From assembly GCA_964223495.1 (NCBI GenBank), contig CAXQGL010000077.1, positions 1 through 42,446 on the forward strand: 42,446 nucleotides of DNA, written 5' to 3'. The notes below the pieces were generated by a model. The model was given only the letters and a program-made list of their open reading frames with translations, searched no databases and was not told where the DNA came from. Made by a program: the position numbers and the translations under genes. The stretch's first letter is position 1; every line of letters starts with the position of its first letter. Below are positions 16,919 to 24,925 of this stretch, piece after piece. Source of the DNA: UBA8752 sp964223495 (lineage in GTDB: Bacteria; Bacteroidota; Bacteroidia; Flavobacteriales_D; Sanyastnellaceae).

Positions 16919-17001
16919 GACAGGTAGGCAACGAAGGTAAGTCCCGTTTTGTTGTGCACGAATCGTGGTCCCTTTTGTGGGTGTCGACCTCCGTCCCGGA
17001 G

Positions 17002-17009
17002 TAGCTTTG
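17002..17009 (+). promoter_or_regulatory. -7 promoter box TAGCTTTG, 4 nt from the start codon
   Basis: TAGCTTTG is an exact match to TAnnTTTG and ends 4 nt before ATG 17014. A TTTG at 16974-16977 lies 24 bases upstream, close to the expected spacing for a -33 element. Transcription would begin at or next to the A of the start codon. Confidence 0.55.
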
Positions 17010-17013
17010 CCGC

Positions 17014-17355
17014 ATGCTGGAATCGGAGGATGCCGGAAGGGATCAATGGCTGCTGGATGGCAGTCTCCTCGCTTTGATGGTCTACAATGCCATCTTCCTT
17101 GTCGATGTGGTATTCAGCGGGACGCCTGGCGGCCGGTGGGCCTTCCATGTGATGTCATTCATTGACGCCCGCCGAGGCTGGGTGACCCTGTTCGAAGTCA
17201 TTGCCGCCCTTTCCCTGTTCGTCGATCTCGTCGTGCGATTCGATGCCTACGAGCACCGGAGGAGGAATGTGCGGGTGACCTGCGTGGCGATTGCCCTTGC
17301 TGGTCTGGTCTTCAAGGCGTTCACCTTCTACCTCGACTCTGCCTATCTGGAGTGA
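17014..17355 (+). CDS. Small multipass membrane protein, unknown function
   Basis: The 113-residue protein has three likely membrane helices: about residues 17-34 (LLALMVYNAIFLVDVVF), 57-74 (TLFEVIAALSLFVDLVVR) and 87-106 (VTCVAIALAGLVFKAFTFYL). Charged RRGW and HRRRN loops lie between them. No known family is evident. It stands alone between a convergent neighbour on the right (CarboxypepD_reg-like gene, 16 bp) and a divergent small gene on the left. A strong TAGCTTTG box ends 4 nt before its ATG, which supports it as a real, separately transcribed gene. Confidence 0.7.
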   Translation: MLESEDAGRDQWLLDGSLLALMVYNAIFLVDVVFSGTPGGRWAFHVMSFIDARRGWVTLFEVIAALSLFVDLVVRFDAYEHRRRNVRVTCVAIALAGLVFKAFTFYLDSAYLE

Positions 17356-17371
17356 TTTCCAACCGGATGGG

Positions 17372-18169
17372 TCAATCGTCCCACTGGTATTCGAAATCCA
17401 CATCCTTCAGGTTCTCCCGTCGGGACTGGAACGCGACGAACCGTTCCTTGGTCCACAGTATGAATTCGTATTGGGTCAATGCCTTCAGGACGGCTTCTCC
17501 CGGATCCATGTATTCGAGAAATGCCTCGAATTCACTTTCCTGCAATTCCAGGATGTCATAGTTGACGTATTTGCCGAGCAATTCCCTCAACAGGGACTTG
17601 CGCCGGTCTTCGTTTTCCAGACGGGCCACTTCCCTCTTGCTGCGCTCAAGTCGGTTGAATTGTTCATAGAGGAAAGTGATCGGACTGCTCAATGCATCAA
17701 TGCCACTGGTCCGGTATGCGCGTTCGTCGTAGCCCAAGGCTTCGATGTCCCGGATGATCTCTCCGAGGTCCCGCGGTGCGATGACCTCTGCAGTGGCCAC
17801 CTCCACCGCGATCCTCACCAAGTGCACGGACCAGGACCAGCCCCCCAAAGGCGCCTCTTCCTCCGGAACGATTCGGGATACCGTACGAAAGCCGATGGAG
17901 GCGAATTGAAGGGTGTCCAACGCATGCACCTGAAAGACGAAACGGCCACTCGCGCTCCCGAACTTCCCTTCGCCCGTGCTCCTGTTGACGATCATGCAGC
18001 CCGGGAGCCCCCTTCCATCCGGCCCCAACACCTCACCCCGGACCGTCACCATGACGGAGTCCCGGGATGTCACGTCCTGGCCTTGCACCTCCGAAAAAGT
18101 CCCTGCAATCAGGAAGCCGAACGCACACCCATTCGACAAGATGTACCGAAAGGTGGACCTGTTCATCAT
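17372..18169 (-). CDS. Exported CarboxypepD_reg-like (carboxypeptidase regulatory-like) domain protein
   Basis: The 265-residue protein has a signal peptide (about 10-31, ending SEVQGQ). A CarboxypepD_reg-like beta-sandwich follows at about 40-110 (VRGEVLGPDGRGLPGCMIVN, then DTLQFASIGFRTVSR). The C-terminal part (about 130-265) is charged and helical, with no recognised domain. Bacteroidota encode many such stand-alone proteins; the regulatory-like domain also begins TonB-dependent SusC receptors, but no receptor follows here. Localisation should be periplasmic or outer membrane. It is divergent from meaB with only 31 bases between start codons. Confidence 0.8.
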   Translation of the reverse strand: MMNRSTFRYILSNGCAFGFLIAGTFSEVQGQDVTSRDSVMVTVRGEVLGPDGRGLPGCMIVNRSTGEGKFGSASGRFVFQVHALDTLQFASIGFRTVSRIVPEEEAPLGGWSWSVHLVRIAVEVATAEVIAPRDLGEIIRDIEALGYDERAYRTSGIDALSSPITFLYEQFNRLERSKREVARLENEDRRKSLLRELLGKYVNYDILELQESEFEAFLEYMDPGEAVLKALTQYEFILWTKERFVAFQSRRENLKDVDFEYQWDD

Positions 18170-18174
18170 GCCGC

Positions 18175-18181
18175 CAAACTA
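18175..18181 (-). promoter_or_regulatory. -7 box TAGTTTG, 5 nt from the CarboxypepD_reg-like start
   Basis: On the minus strand TAGTTTG ends 5 nt before ATG 18169. A minus-strand TTG (18208-18206) lies about 24 bases upstream, inside meaB. It is back-to-back with the meaB box at 18186-18192. Confidence 0.45.
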
Positions 18182-18185
18182 CCGC

Positions 18186-18192
18186 TAACTTG
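18186..18192 (+). promoter_or_regulatory. -7 box TAACTTG for meaB
   Basis: TAACTTG ends 8 nt before ATG 18201 and is separated by only 4 bp from the opposing box at 18175-18181. RNA polymerase cannot occupy both at once, so the two genes may compete for initiation. Confidence 0.4.
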
Positions 18193-18200
18193 GGCTCGGC

Positions 18201-19250
18201 ATGGCCAATGATCTTGAAAACGAAGCACGGCACCGCGCGCTGGCCCGCATTCGTGAGGCGCGCAATAAGCCGCGCGAGCAGGCACAGGAATGGCTGGCAT
18301 TGGTGAATTCCGGGGACAGGACGGCCCTGGCGAGGGCCATCAGCCTAGTTGAAAGCAACAAACCCGAGGACCGCCCTTTGGCGGAGGCCTTGCTCGAAGC
18401 TGCTTCGAATGCGGCAGCCGACACGCTGCGCTATGGGGTAACTGGTGTGCCCGGTGCCGGAAAGAGCACGTGGATCGAGGCTGCCGGCCTGGAGCTGATC
18501 GGTCGTGGGCATTCCGTGGCGGTGCTGGCCGTCGACCCGAGCAGCGCAAGGACCGGAGGCAGTCTACTCGGCGACAAGACCCGCATGTCCCAATTGGCAC
18601 AGCATGAACGTGCATTCGTCAGGCCTTCCCCATCCGGGCGTACCCTGGGCGGTGTGGCCGCCACCACGGCAGAAGTGGCCATCCTATGCGAAGCTGCAGG
18701 CTTCGACCGCATCCTCATTGAAACGGTGGGCGTCGGACAGAGTGAAACAGAAGTCCGGCGCATGACGGACTTGTTTCTGCTGCTGCTCATTCCGGGTGGT
18801 GGAGATGGCGTCCAAGGCATCAAGAGGGGCATCCTTGAATGGGCCGATGCCGTCTGGGTGAACAAGGCCGATGGCGGGCCCGAGCGGGTGGAAGCCGCGC
18901 GTGCTGCACTTTCCGTATACAAAGGGGCCTTGTCCCTCCTTGCACCTCCGGCCGATGGCGCTCCCCCCCTATTCGGTGCGGGATCGGCATTGGATCGGCA
19001 ACAGGTGGCCAGCATGGTGGCCCAATTGGAACAACGCCTATCGGAGGCCAGGCGGGACGGCCATCTTCTGGCACGGCGGGAACGACAGCGCCGCGATGCA
19101 CTCGATTCACTGCTGGCACGGGAAGCGCTCGGGAAAATCAAACAACACCCCGATTTCGAGGCGGCATGGCAACAGTTGCAAGCTGGTGTGCCACACTCAC
19201 AAATCCTCCCGGTCCTGCAGATCCGGAAGCTGCTTGAAGGTTTAGATTGA
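18201..19250 (+). CDS. meaB: MeaB/ArgK-family G3E GTPase, methylmalonyl-CoA mutase chaperone
   Basis: The 349-residue cytosolic GTPase has the P-loop GVPGAGKST (82-90), the AVLAVDPSSARTGGSLLGDK segment characteristic of MeaB/ArgK, a switch-like ETVGVGQSE and the guanine-specificity motif NKADG. The length is typical (about 330-350). MeaB protects methylmalonyl-CoA mutase and gates delivery of adenosylcobalamin, so the organism probably carries a B12-dependent mutase; no mutase gene is in this window. It is divergent from an exported protein and followed after 33 bases by a LytS-like pseudokinase in the same direction. The C-terminal dimerisation arm is present, so the protein looks complete. 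Confidence 0.95.
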   Translation: MANDLENEARHRALARIREARNKPREQAQEWLALVNSGDRTALARAISLVESNKPEDRPLAEALLEAASNAAADTLRYGVTGVPGAGKSTWIEAAGLELIGRGHSVAVLAVDPSSARTGGSLLGDKTRMSQLAQHERAFVRPSPSGRTLGGVAATTAEVAILCEAAGFDRILIETVGVGQSETEVRRMTDLFLLLLIPGGGDGVQGIKRGILEWADAVWVNKADGGPERVEAARAALSVYKGALSLLAPPADGAPPLFGAGSALDRQQVASMVAQLEQRLSEARRDGHLLARRERQRRDALDSLLAREALGKIKQHPDFEAAWQQLQAGVPHSQILPVLQIRKLLEGLD

Positions 19251-19283
19251 TGGACAGGCGCCTGCCTGTCGCATCAACCGACC

Positions 19284-20207
19284 ATGTCATTGATTTCCTT
19301 CCTTTCCCTGTCCGCTTGGTCCATGGCCTTGGCCGTCGGATGGTCCACACGGAGGGAAGGACTGACCCCGGTTCCTGCGGGCCATGGCACCAGAATCTAC
19401 TGGGCACTTGCGGGCATGTTTGCCGCCGTGATGGCCCACCAATATGCCGAGGGCGTGCAGGGCATGCAGCTGTTGCTCGGCTCCACTGCAGCCATTGTGG
19501 TCATCCAATGGCTGGGTTCATCCGAAAAGTCCAGAATGGCGAGGTGGCGCGACGAGTCGAGGCAGATGGCCTGGATCATCCAGCAACGTGGATCGGTACA
19601 GGACCAGATCATGAGGGCGTGCGAGCGGGAAGCCATGGAGCGGCGATTGCGCAGATGTCAGGCCACCCTGATGCTCACACGGCGGGGAGGCCAGGATTTG
19701 AGTCTGCTCTTCCGAAGACTCGAGGAGCGGGTCGAAGACCTCGAACACCGCCCGATGGAGGCCGCAGCACTGGTCGGCGCTTTCGCCGCCCACCTGAGGC
19801 ATGTCTTCATGGAATCCGACCGCGACGACATTTCTGTCACGGAAGCGTGTTCGCATGTGGACCGCTGGGCGGCGGTCATCCGAGCCCTCGGTGCATCCGA
19901 GATCCACATAGATGGTGCTCCCCCACCATCCTCCGACCTCGCAAAACGACGCATCCCGGCCATGCTCATCTTGGGCGCGACCGAGCGTCTCGGCGTTTCC
20001 ACACTCGTGAATCGGAATGCCGCTCCGGCCCATTGGCGATGGACTTTTGGCCGACGAACGGTCAAGCTGGAATCCGAGGGGGGCGCTCCGCTGATGTTGC
20101 CGTCGGAAGAATACCGCGACTGGGATGCCGCATTCATGCTCCGGCATGGCGGCATCGCCCATGCTGGGGGAAGCTGGAGCTTTGAGCTCCCACTGCTCCC
20201 GGATTAG
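19284..20207 (+). CDS. Degenerate LytS-type (His_kinase) membrane pseudokinase
   Basis: The 307-residue protein has about three N-terminal membrane segments (about 2-18, 38-53, 62-78) and a charged helical linker. Its C-terminal half follows the LytS/His_kinase layout: AAHLRHVFMESDRDDISVTE resembles the LRYSL..ES..V.L.EE segment, and RIPAMLILGATERLG resembles IP.LLLQPLVENA..HG. The phospho-acceptor PHFLFN motif is missing, replaced by a segment around LTRRGGQDLSLLF, and the N-box Asn is replaced by Arg. It therefore probably neither autophosphorylates nor binds ATP normally. An intact kinase with the same plan lies at 24926-25957, so this may be a regulatory partner or a decayed paralog. The stop overlaps that of hisS by 4 bases tail to tail. 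Confidence 0.65.
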   Translation: MSLISFLSLSAWSMALAVGWSTRREGLTPVPAGHGTRIYWALAGMFAAVMAHQYAEGVQGMQLLLGSTAAIVVIQWLGSSEKSRMARWRDESRQMAWIIQQRGSVQDQIMRACEREAMERRLRRCQATLMLTRRGGQDLSLLFRRLEERVEDLEHRPMEAAALVGAFAAHLRHVFMESDRDDISVTEACSHVDRWAAVIRALGASEIHIDGAPPPSSDLAKRRIPAMLILGATERLGVSTLVNRNAAPAHWRWTFGRRTVKLESEGGAPLMLPSEEYRDWDAAFMLRHGGIAHAGGSWSFELPLLPD

Positions 20208-21574
20208 GCTGGATTTCCCAGGGCTGGAATCAGATCATGCAAAGGGGCAGTCCGCTGATTGCCTGAAGCCATGTCACGCAGGGTGACGTGACCTTCTGCC
20301 GCCTCGTCGCTCCCGATCATGATGACATGGGGCACCCTTCGATCATCGGCATACTTGAATTGCCGCTTCAACTTGGCCGCATCCGGATAAACCTCTGTCC
20401 TGAGGCCTGCCTCCCTGCAAGCGCGTGCTGAAGCGAGGACCGCCTCCAATGTCTCATCTCCCATGTGGAGCACGAGTACATCAAGGCCCACATCGAGGTT
20501 TTCAGGGAATGCGTGGAAATGCTCGAGGACATCATAGATGCGATCCGCACCGAAGCTGATGCCGACGCCACTGACGTCCGGCATCCCGAAGATGCCCGTG
20601 AGGTCATCGTATCGTCCACCGCCGCATATGCTGCCCACGGGAGCATCGGTCACCTGCACCTCGAAGATGGCACCGGTGTAGTAGTCCAGCCCTCTGGCCA
20701 GGCTTGGAGCGAAGCACAATTCCGGATGGCCCAGCCCCTCACCCTCCGCCAGCGACCAGAGCTGCTCGAGGGCCTGGGTTCCCTGCGCCACAGAGTCCGT
20801 CGGAAAGGCCGCTGCAATTGCCCGAATTCCATCGACCCCTTCAGCAATACCGGAAAACAGCGACCGGGTTCCCTGTTGCACTTCGGGCGGGAATCCCCGC
20901 TCCTGCAATTCCTTGCAGACGCCGTCCACGCCCACTTTGTCCGCCTTGTCCACCGCCACCGTCCATTCGGTCAGGCGGTCCAATGCGCCGATGTGTTCCG
21001 CAATTCCGGCCAGGATGCGGCGGTCATTGACCAGAATCCGATAACCCGGAATGCCCAGGGCGGACAGCGCCTCGTGAAACAGGCACACCAATTCGAGCTC
21101 GCACAAGACCCCTGTTGAGCCGATGATGTCGGCATCGCACTGCACGAATTCCTGATATCGCCCCTTTCCGGGACGGTCACCGCGCCAGACCGTCTGTATC
21201 TGGTAACGTTTGAATGGCATCGCAATGTCATTGCGGTGCATGGTGACGAAACGGGCAAAAGGGACCGTCAGGTCGTATCGCAAAGCCTTCTTGCTGATCT
21301 GGAATCCGAGCGCCTTGCTGTCCCTCGCCTCAATGGTCCCGTCCAGCGCCTTGGAGAGGAAGTCACCGTTGTTCAGGATTTTGAAAATGAGCTGGTCACC
21401 CTCCTCGCCGTATTTGCCGGTGAGGGTGGTCAGGGCTTCCATCGCCGGCGTTTCGATGGGCAAAAAGCCCCGCCGCTCAAAAGCGGCACGCAACACCGAA
21501 AAGATCCAATGGCGCCTCGCCATGACCGCGGGGGTGAAATCCCGGGTACCCTTGGGGATGCTTGGCTTGCTCAT
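20204..21574 (-). CDS. hisS: Histidyl-tRNA synthetase
   Basis: The 456-residue class II aminoacyl-tRNA synthetase joins histidine to tRNA-His. Visible signatures include SIPKGTRDFTP at the N-terminus, class II motif 2 (RYQIQTVWRGDRPGKGRYQE), the histidine-specific RGLDYYTGAIFEV and GGGRYDDL motifs, motif 3 (GVGISFGADRI) and a C-terminal anticodon-binding domain (about 355-450). ATG 21574 gives the family-standard N-terminus; upstream codons belong to the neighbouring WD40 gene's end. TAAATTTG (minus strand 21590-21583) ends 8 nt before this ATG and overlaps the WD40 stop, so hisS may have its own promoter in addition to any read-through. Confidence 0.97.
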   Translation of the reverse strand: MSKPSIPKGTRDFTPAVMARRHWIFSVLRAAFERRGFLPIETPAMEALTTLTGKYGEEGDQLIFKILNNGDFLSKALDGTIEARDSKALGFQISKKALRYDLTVPFARFVTMHRNDIAMPFKRYQIQTVWRGDRPGKGRYQEFVQCDADIIGSTGVLCELELVCLFHEALSALGIPGYRILVNDRRILAGIAEHIGALDRLTEWTVAVDKADKVGVDGVCKELQERGFPPEVQQGTRSLFSGIAEGVDGIRAIAAAFPTDSVAQGTQALEQLWSLAEGEGLGHPELCFAPSLARGLDYYTGAIFEVQVTDAPVGSICGGGRYDDLTGIFGMPDVSGVGISFGADRIYDVLEHFHAFPENLDVGLDVLVLHMGDETLEAVLASARACREAGLRTEVYPDAAKLKRQFKYADDRRVPHVIMIGSDEAAEGHVTLRDMASGNQRTAPLHDLIPALGNPA

Positions 21575-21582
21575 GTTGCCGG

Positions 21583-21590
21583 CAAATTTA
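21583..21590 (-). promoter_or_regulatory. -7 box TAAATTTG for hisS
   Basis: This is an exact TAnnTTTG match on the minus strand ending 8 nt before hisS ATG 21574 and overlapping the stop codon of the upstream WD40 gene. No -33 TTG was found at normal spacing. Confidence 0.45.
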
Positions 21591-22493
21591 GTTGGATGCG
21601 GGATGCTCCGGCTCGTGGATCTTCCAGAGCATGATCTTCCCATCGTCTCCTGCAGAGGCCAACCGGTCCGAGCCGACCCAAACCAAGGCGTTGACCGAGC
21701 GAAGGTGGCCCGGCATTCCCGGGCGCTGCACGCGTGCCAAGAGCGTCAGGCTTTCCGCATCCCAGAGGGCAATGCTCCTGTCTCTCGAGCATGTGGCCAC
21801 CCAGCGGCCATCGGGAGAGGGTTTGGCCCGGTAAATGGCCCCCTTGTGCGCAGGGATGGCGATGATGGGCTCCAACGCCCCCTCCCCGGGCACTCTCCAG
21901 ATGCGCAATTGGCCATCTCCTCCCACACTGGCGATGGCGTCCTTTCCAGGCCAGGGCATCAAGTCGCGGACAGCGCCCTTGTGGGCCAAGGTTGTCCCGG
22001 GCCTCCCCACCCTATGAATCAGGCCATCCGAAGTGCCGAGCAAATCGCCGCCCGGAAGTGCCATCCAGCAGCGGATTCGGCCTTCCAGACTTGCCAGGAT
22101 CTCGCCCGTCATCCGGCCGAGCCACCTTCCATCGGCACCTCCGACGGCATGCCCGCAAACCACATAGGTCCCTCCCTCGTTGGCTGGAACCAGTGACCAA
22201 GCCTGCTCGTTGCCCCCCTGAAGCACACCGCCATCGCCCGTTCCCGCCAATACGCCTCCGTCGGCGAGCACTGCGAGTGCAAAGAGGGGCGCATCGGCCT
22301 TGGCGAGGGCGGTTCCTTTTTCGAAAAACTGCTTTCCCTCCTTTTCCCATCTCACGAGCAGGCCGTCTCCCCCCCCACTCAAGAGATGTCCGAAATCGTC
22401 CAGACACAAGTCATACACGGCACCTTGGTGCCCCTCCAGCATCTGCACAAGGGAAACCGTCAACCGGCCCGCATTGGACTGTGCATTGCTCAT
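21588..22493 (-). CDS. WD40-repeat beta-propeller protein
   Basis: The 301-residue cytosolic protein is built from WD40-like repeats. These include LEGHQGAVYDLCL...LLSGGGDGLLVRW, AHKGAVRDLMPW...IASVGGDGQLRIW, AHKGAIYRAKPS...VATCSRDRSIALW and HLRSVNALVW...LASAGDDGKIMLW. The middle blades are less regular. There is no signal peptide and no attached enzymatic domain, so it is probably a protein-interaction scaffold; its partner cannot be named. It lies 13 bases upstream of hisS and downstream of ung on the same strand. TAACTTTG ends 4 nt before its ATG. Confidence 0.9.
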   Translation of the reverse strand: MSNAQSNAGRLTVSLVQMLEGHQGAVYDLCLDDFGHLLSGGGDGLLVRWEKEGKQFFEKGTALAKADAPLFALAVLADGGVLAGTGDGGVLQGGNEQAWSLVPANEGGTYVVCGHAVGGADGRWLGRMTGEILASLEGRIRCWMALPGGDLLGTSDGLIHRVGRPGTTLAHKGAVRDLMPWPGKDAIASVGGDGQLRIWRVPGEGALEPIIAIPAHKGAIYRAKPSPDGRWVATCSRDRSIALWDAESLTLLARVQRPGMPGHLRSVNALVWVGSDRLASAGDDGKIMLWKIHEPEHPASN

Positions 22494-22497
22494 GACG

Positions 22498-22505
22498 CAA
22501 AGTTA
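22498..22505 (-). promoter_or_regulatory. -7 box TAACTTTG, 4 nt from the WD40 gene start
   Basis: This exact TAnnTTTG match on the minus strand is followed by CGTC and then ATG 22493. The same arrangement (TAACTTTG, CGGC, ATG) occurs at 34684-34670. No -33 TTG is seen. Confidence 0.5.
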
Positions 22506-22521
22506 CCCGCAGGCAGCCGTC

Positions 22522-23229
22522 TCATCCCGGCCATGAAGGGAACCACTCCACAGGTTGTTCGCCCCGCTCCTCCAGCCAGTCATTCACCTGACTGAAATGA
22601 CCACAACCCAGGAATCCCCGGTGGGCACTGAGCGGACTGGGATGGGGCGCCTCCAGGATGAGATGGTCGGAATGCAACGCCATCAGTGTTTCGGCCAGGG
22701 CGCGCGCATGACTCCCCCACAGCATGAAGGCCACGGGGCGCACCGACAGGGCGGACAATGCCGCTCCCGTCACATCCTGCCAACCGAAACGGGCATGGGA
22801 CCGGGGGATTGAATCGGCTACGCTGAGCACATCGTTGAGCAGAAGCACCCCCTGTCCGGCCCAATGATCGAGGTTGCCGTTCAAAGGAGGAGTCCCGCCG
22901 CAACAGGAAGCCACTTCCTTGAAGATGTTGCGCAGTGAAGGTGGCAGCGGAATCCCGGGTTGGACCGAGAAGGCCAACCCATCGGCCTGTCCCTTGCCGT
23001 GATAGGGATCCTGCCCCAGAATGACCACCCTGACATCCACGGGCCTGCCGACCGCTGAGAAGGCACGGAACAAGGATCCGATCTCCGGATGACATGGGCC
23101 GGATTCATAAGCCCGGACCAGTGCCGAGGTCAATCCACGAGGGATGCTTGGCGCAAGGGTCTCACCCCATCCCACCATGGTTTCAGCGGTCCTGAAGGCC
23201 TCGATGATTCGCTCCTCTGTAGACGACAT
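22522..23229 (-). CDS. ung: Uracil-DNA glycosylase, family 1
   Basis: The 235-residue base-excision-repair enzyme removes uracil from DNA. The water-activating loop GQDPYHGKGQADGLAFSV (catalytic D74), the LLLNDVLSV segment and the minor-groove intercalation loop HPSPLSAHRGF (catalytic H196) are intact. Length and motif spacing are normal for Ung. ATG 23229 gives the family-typical N-terminus; the frame continues upstream only into the divergent promoter region. It is divergent from the helicase gene at 23306, 76 bp apart. The pairing suggests, without proving, a shared DNA-repair theme. Confidence 0.96.
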   Translation of the reverse strand: MSSTEERIIEAFRTAETMVGWGETLAPSIPRGLTSALVRAYESGPCHPEIGSLFRAFSAVGRPVDVRVVILGQDPYHGKGQADGLAFSVQPGIPLPPSLRNIFKEVASCCGGTPPLNGNLDHWAGQGVLLLNDVLSVADSIPRSHARFGWQDVTGAALSALSVRPVAFMLWGSHARALAETLMALHSDHLILEAPHPSPLSAHRGFLGCGHFSQVNDWLEERGEQPVEWFPSWPG

Positions 23230-23286
23230 GTGTGAAACGTTCGAAAATACGGGGGTTCGGGGATTGGCCTTCCTCATTTCCCTCGT

Positions 23287-23294
23287 TAATTTTG
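23287..23294 (+). promoter_or_regulatory. Promoter of the SF2 helicase gene (TTG-N20-TAATTTTG)
   Basis: TAATTTTG is an exact -7 match, and ATTG at 23263-23266 sits 20 bases upstream as a -33 element. This is the best-formed two-part Bacteroidota promoter in the window. The box ends 11 nt before ATG 23306, predicting a leader of only a few bases. Confidence 0.6.
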
Positions 23295-23305
23295 CACCTC
23301 GTTGG

Positions 23306-24829
23306 ATGATGTTGGAAGCGCTCAAGGAAAAACTGGAATCGACTCAAGGGAAGGACTTGTACGGGTATCAGTCCCGTGCGATTGAAGCCATCATTGGCCG
23401 CATGCGCCGGTTTCCCGAACGGTACAATCTGCTCTACCAACTGCCTACAGGTGGAGGCAAGACGGTGATCTTCAGTGAGCTTGCAAAGCGGTTCATCATT
23501 GAACGTGGCAAGAAGGTCCTGATCCTGACCCACCGGATCGAATTGCTCGGACAGACGAGCCGGATGCTGACCGACATCGGAGTCGACAACAAGATCATCG
23601 ATTCGAAGGTGAAGGTGCTGGAGGATGACCAGGACCATTGGTGCTACGTCGCCATGGTCGAAACCCTGAACAACCGCCTCAACGACGAGCACATCGGATT
23701 CGAGAACCTGGGCCTCGTGGTCATCGACGAGGCACACTACAACAGCTTCCGGAAGCTGTTCAGGTTCTTCGAGACCCAGATTCTGCTCGGTGTCACAGCC
23801 ACCCCGTTGTCCAGCAACATCAAGCTACCGCTGAAAGACAACTACCAGGAGCTGCTCGTTGGCGAATCCATCTCCACCCTCGTGGATGACGGTTTTCTCG
23901 CCCGCGCCAAGACCTACAGCTATGATGTCAACCTCAAGTCACTGAAGGTCGGAATCAATGGTGACTACACCGTTTCGAGCTCCGAGCGGTTGTACGGCAA
24001 TTACTTCATGCAGGAGAAGCTCCTGTATGCCTACGAGGAGAAAGCCAAGGGAACGAAGACGCTCATCTTCAACAACGGGATCCACACCTCTCTTCAAGTG
24101 GCCCAGCTGTTCGAGGAGGAGGGCTATGAAATCAGGCACCTCGACAACACGCATACCGAAAAGGAACGGCAGGATATCCTCACGTGGTTCCACGAGAAGC
24201 CCGATGCCATCCTCACTTCCGTCAGCATCCTGACGACGGGTTTCGATGAACCCACCGTGGAGACCATCATCCTGAACCGGGCGACGAAATCCCTGACGCT
24301 CTACCATCAGATGATCGGCAGGGGGTCACGCATCCTGAAGAACAAAAAGGAGTTCACCGTGATTGACCTCGGCAACAATGCCCGGCGCTTCGGACTCTGG
24401 GATGCCCACGTCAATTGGCCGGACATTTTCCGGGCACCGAATGCCTATCTCGAGGGCCTGTACACGGATGAGGAAATCGAAGAGACCTTCGTCTATGAGA
24501 TGCCGGATTCTTTGCGCAAGCTGCTCCGCTATGACGAACATCCGCCCTTCAAGATGAAGGATGCGTATGTCGAGGCGACGCGATTGGGCAAGCGCCCAAA
24601 GGCTGCCATCGAAGCCAGCCTGGACCACCATGTCCTGGTGCTGGCCTCAGCTGCCGAAGATGAATTCCATGGCATCGAACTGATCGATCGGCTCGATGGG
24701 GATATCGAGCAACGCATCCGCGACTACACCAAGTGCATTTCCAAGACCACGGACAATTACCGTCAATGGCTTATGGATGAATACCAGCGGAAATTGAGGC
24801 AAATGGTCCGCCAGGCCTTCGAGGACTGA
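23306..24829 (+). CDS. Superfamily 2 DEAD/DEAH-box helicase (ResIII/helicase C)
   Basis: The 507-residue protein has a full SF2 core. It includes a Q-like YGYQSRAIEAI start, Walker A LPTGGGKT (K52), motif Ia LILTHRIELL, Walker B DEAH (141-144), motif III TATP (164-167) and a second RecA-like domain with motif V TTGFDEP and motif VI QMIGRGSR. The C-terminal 150 residues have no recognised domain. It resembles stand-alone type III restriction/ERCC3-like ATPases (DNA translocases) more than RNA helicases. ATG 23306 (or 23309) lies just after a good promoter; the frame upstream overlaps ung. No methylase, nuclease or other defence partner is adjacent, so a repair or housekeeping role is the conservative reading. 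Confidence 0.9.
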   Translation: MMLEALKEKLESTQGKDLYGYQSRAIEAIIGRMRRFPERYNLLYQLPTGGGKTVIFSELAKRFIIERGKKVLILTHRIELLGQTSRMLTDIGVDNKIIDSKVKVLEDDQDHWCYVAMVETLNNRLNDEHIGFENLGLVVIDEAHYNSFRKLFRFFETQILLGVTATPLSSNIKLPLKDNYQELLVGESISTLVDDGFLARAKTYSYDVNLKSLKVGINGDYTVSSSERLYGNYFMQEKLLYAYEEKAKGTKTLIFNNGIHTSLQVAQLFEEEGYEIRHLDNTHTEKERQDILTWFHEKPDAILTSVSILTTGFDEPTVETIILNRATKSLTLYHQMIGRGSRILKNKKEFTVIDLGNNARRFGLWDAHVNWPDIFRAPNAYLEGLYTDEEIEETFVYEMPDSLRKLLRYDEHPPFKMKDAYVEATRLGKRPKAAIEASLDHHVLVLASAAEDEFHGIELIDRLDGDIEQRIRDYTKCISKTTDNYRQWLMDEYQRKLRQMVRQAFED

Positions 24830-24925
24830 GCCACCAGCAAACTGGACCGGTGCGCCCACAAATTGGGGACCGCAGCCCCTTCCGTATTTCGCCCATTGTG
24901 TTTTCATGGGGTGTGAATCCATCCC

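Noticed and set aside
23306..24829. Type III restriction or phage-defence island around the SF2 helicase
   Set aside because: The flanking genes are ung and a LytS kinase; there is no methylase, nuclease, integrase or composition shift to support a defence system.
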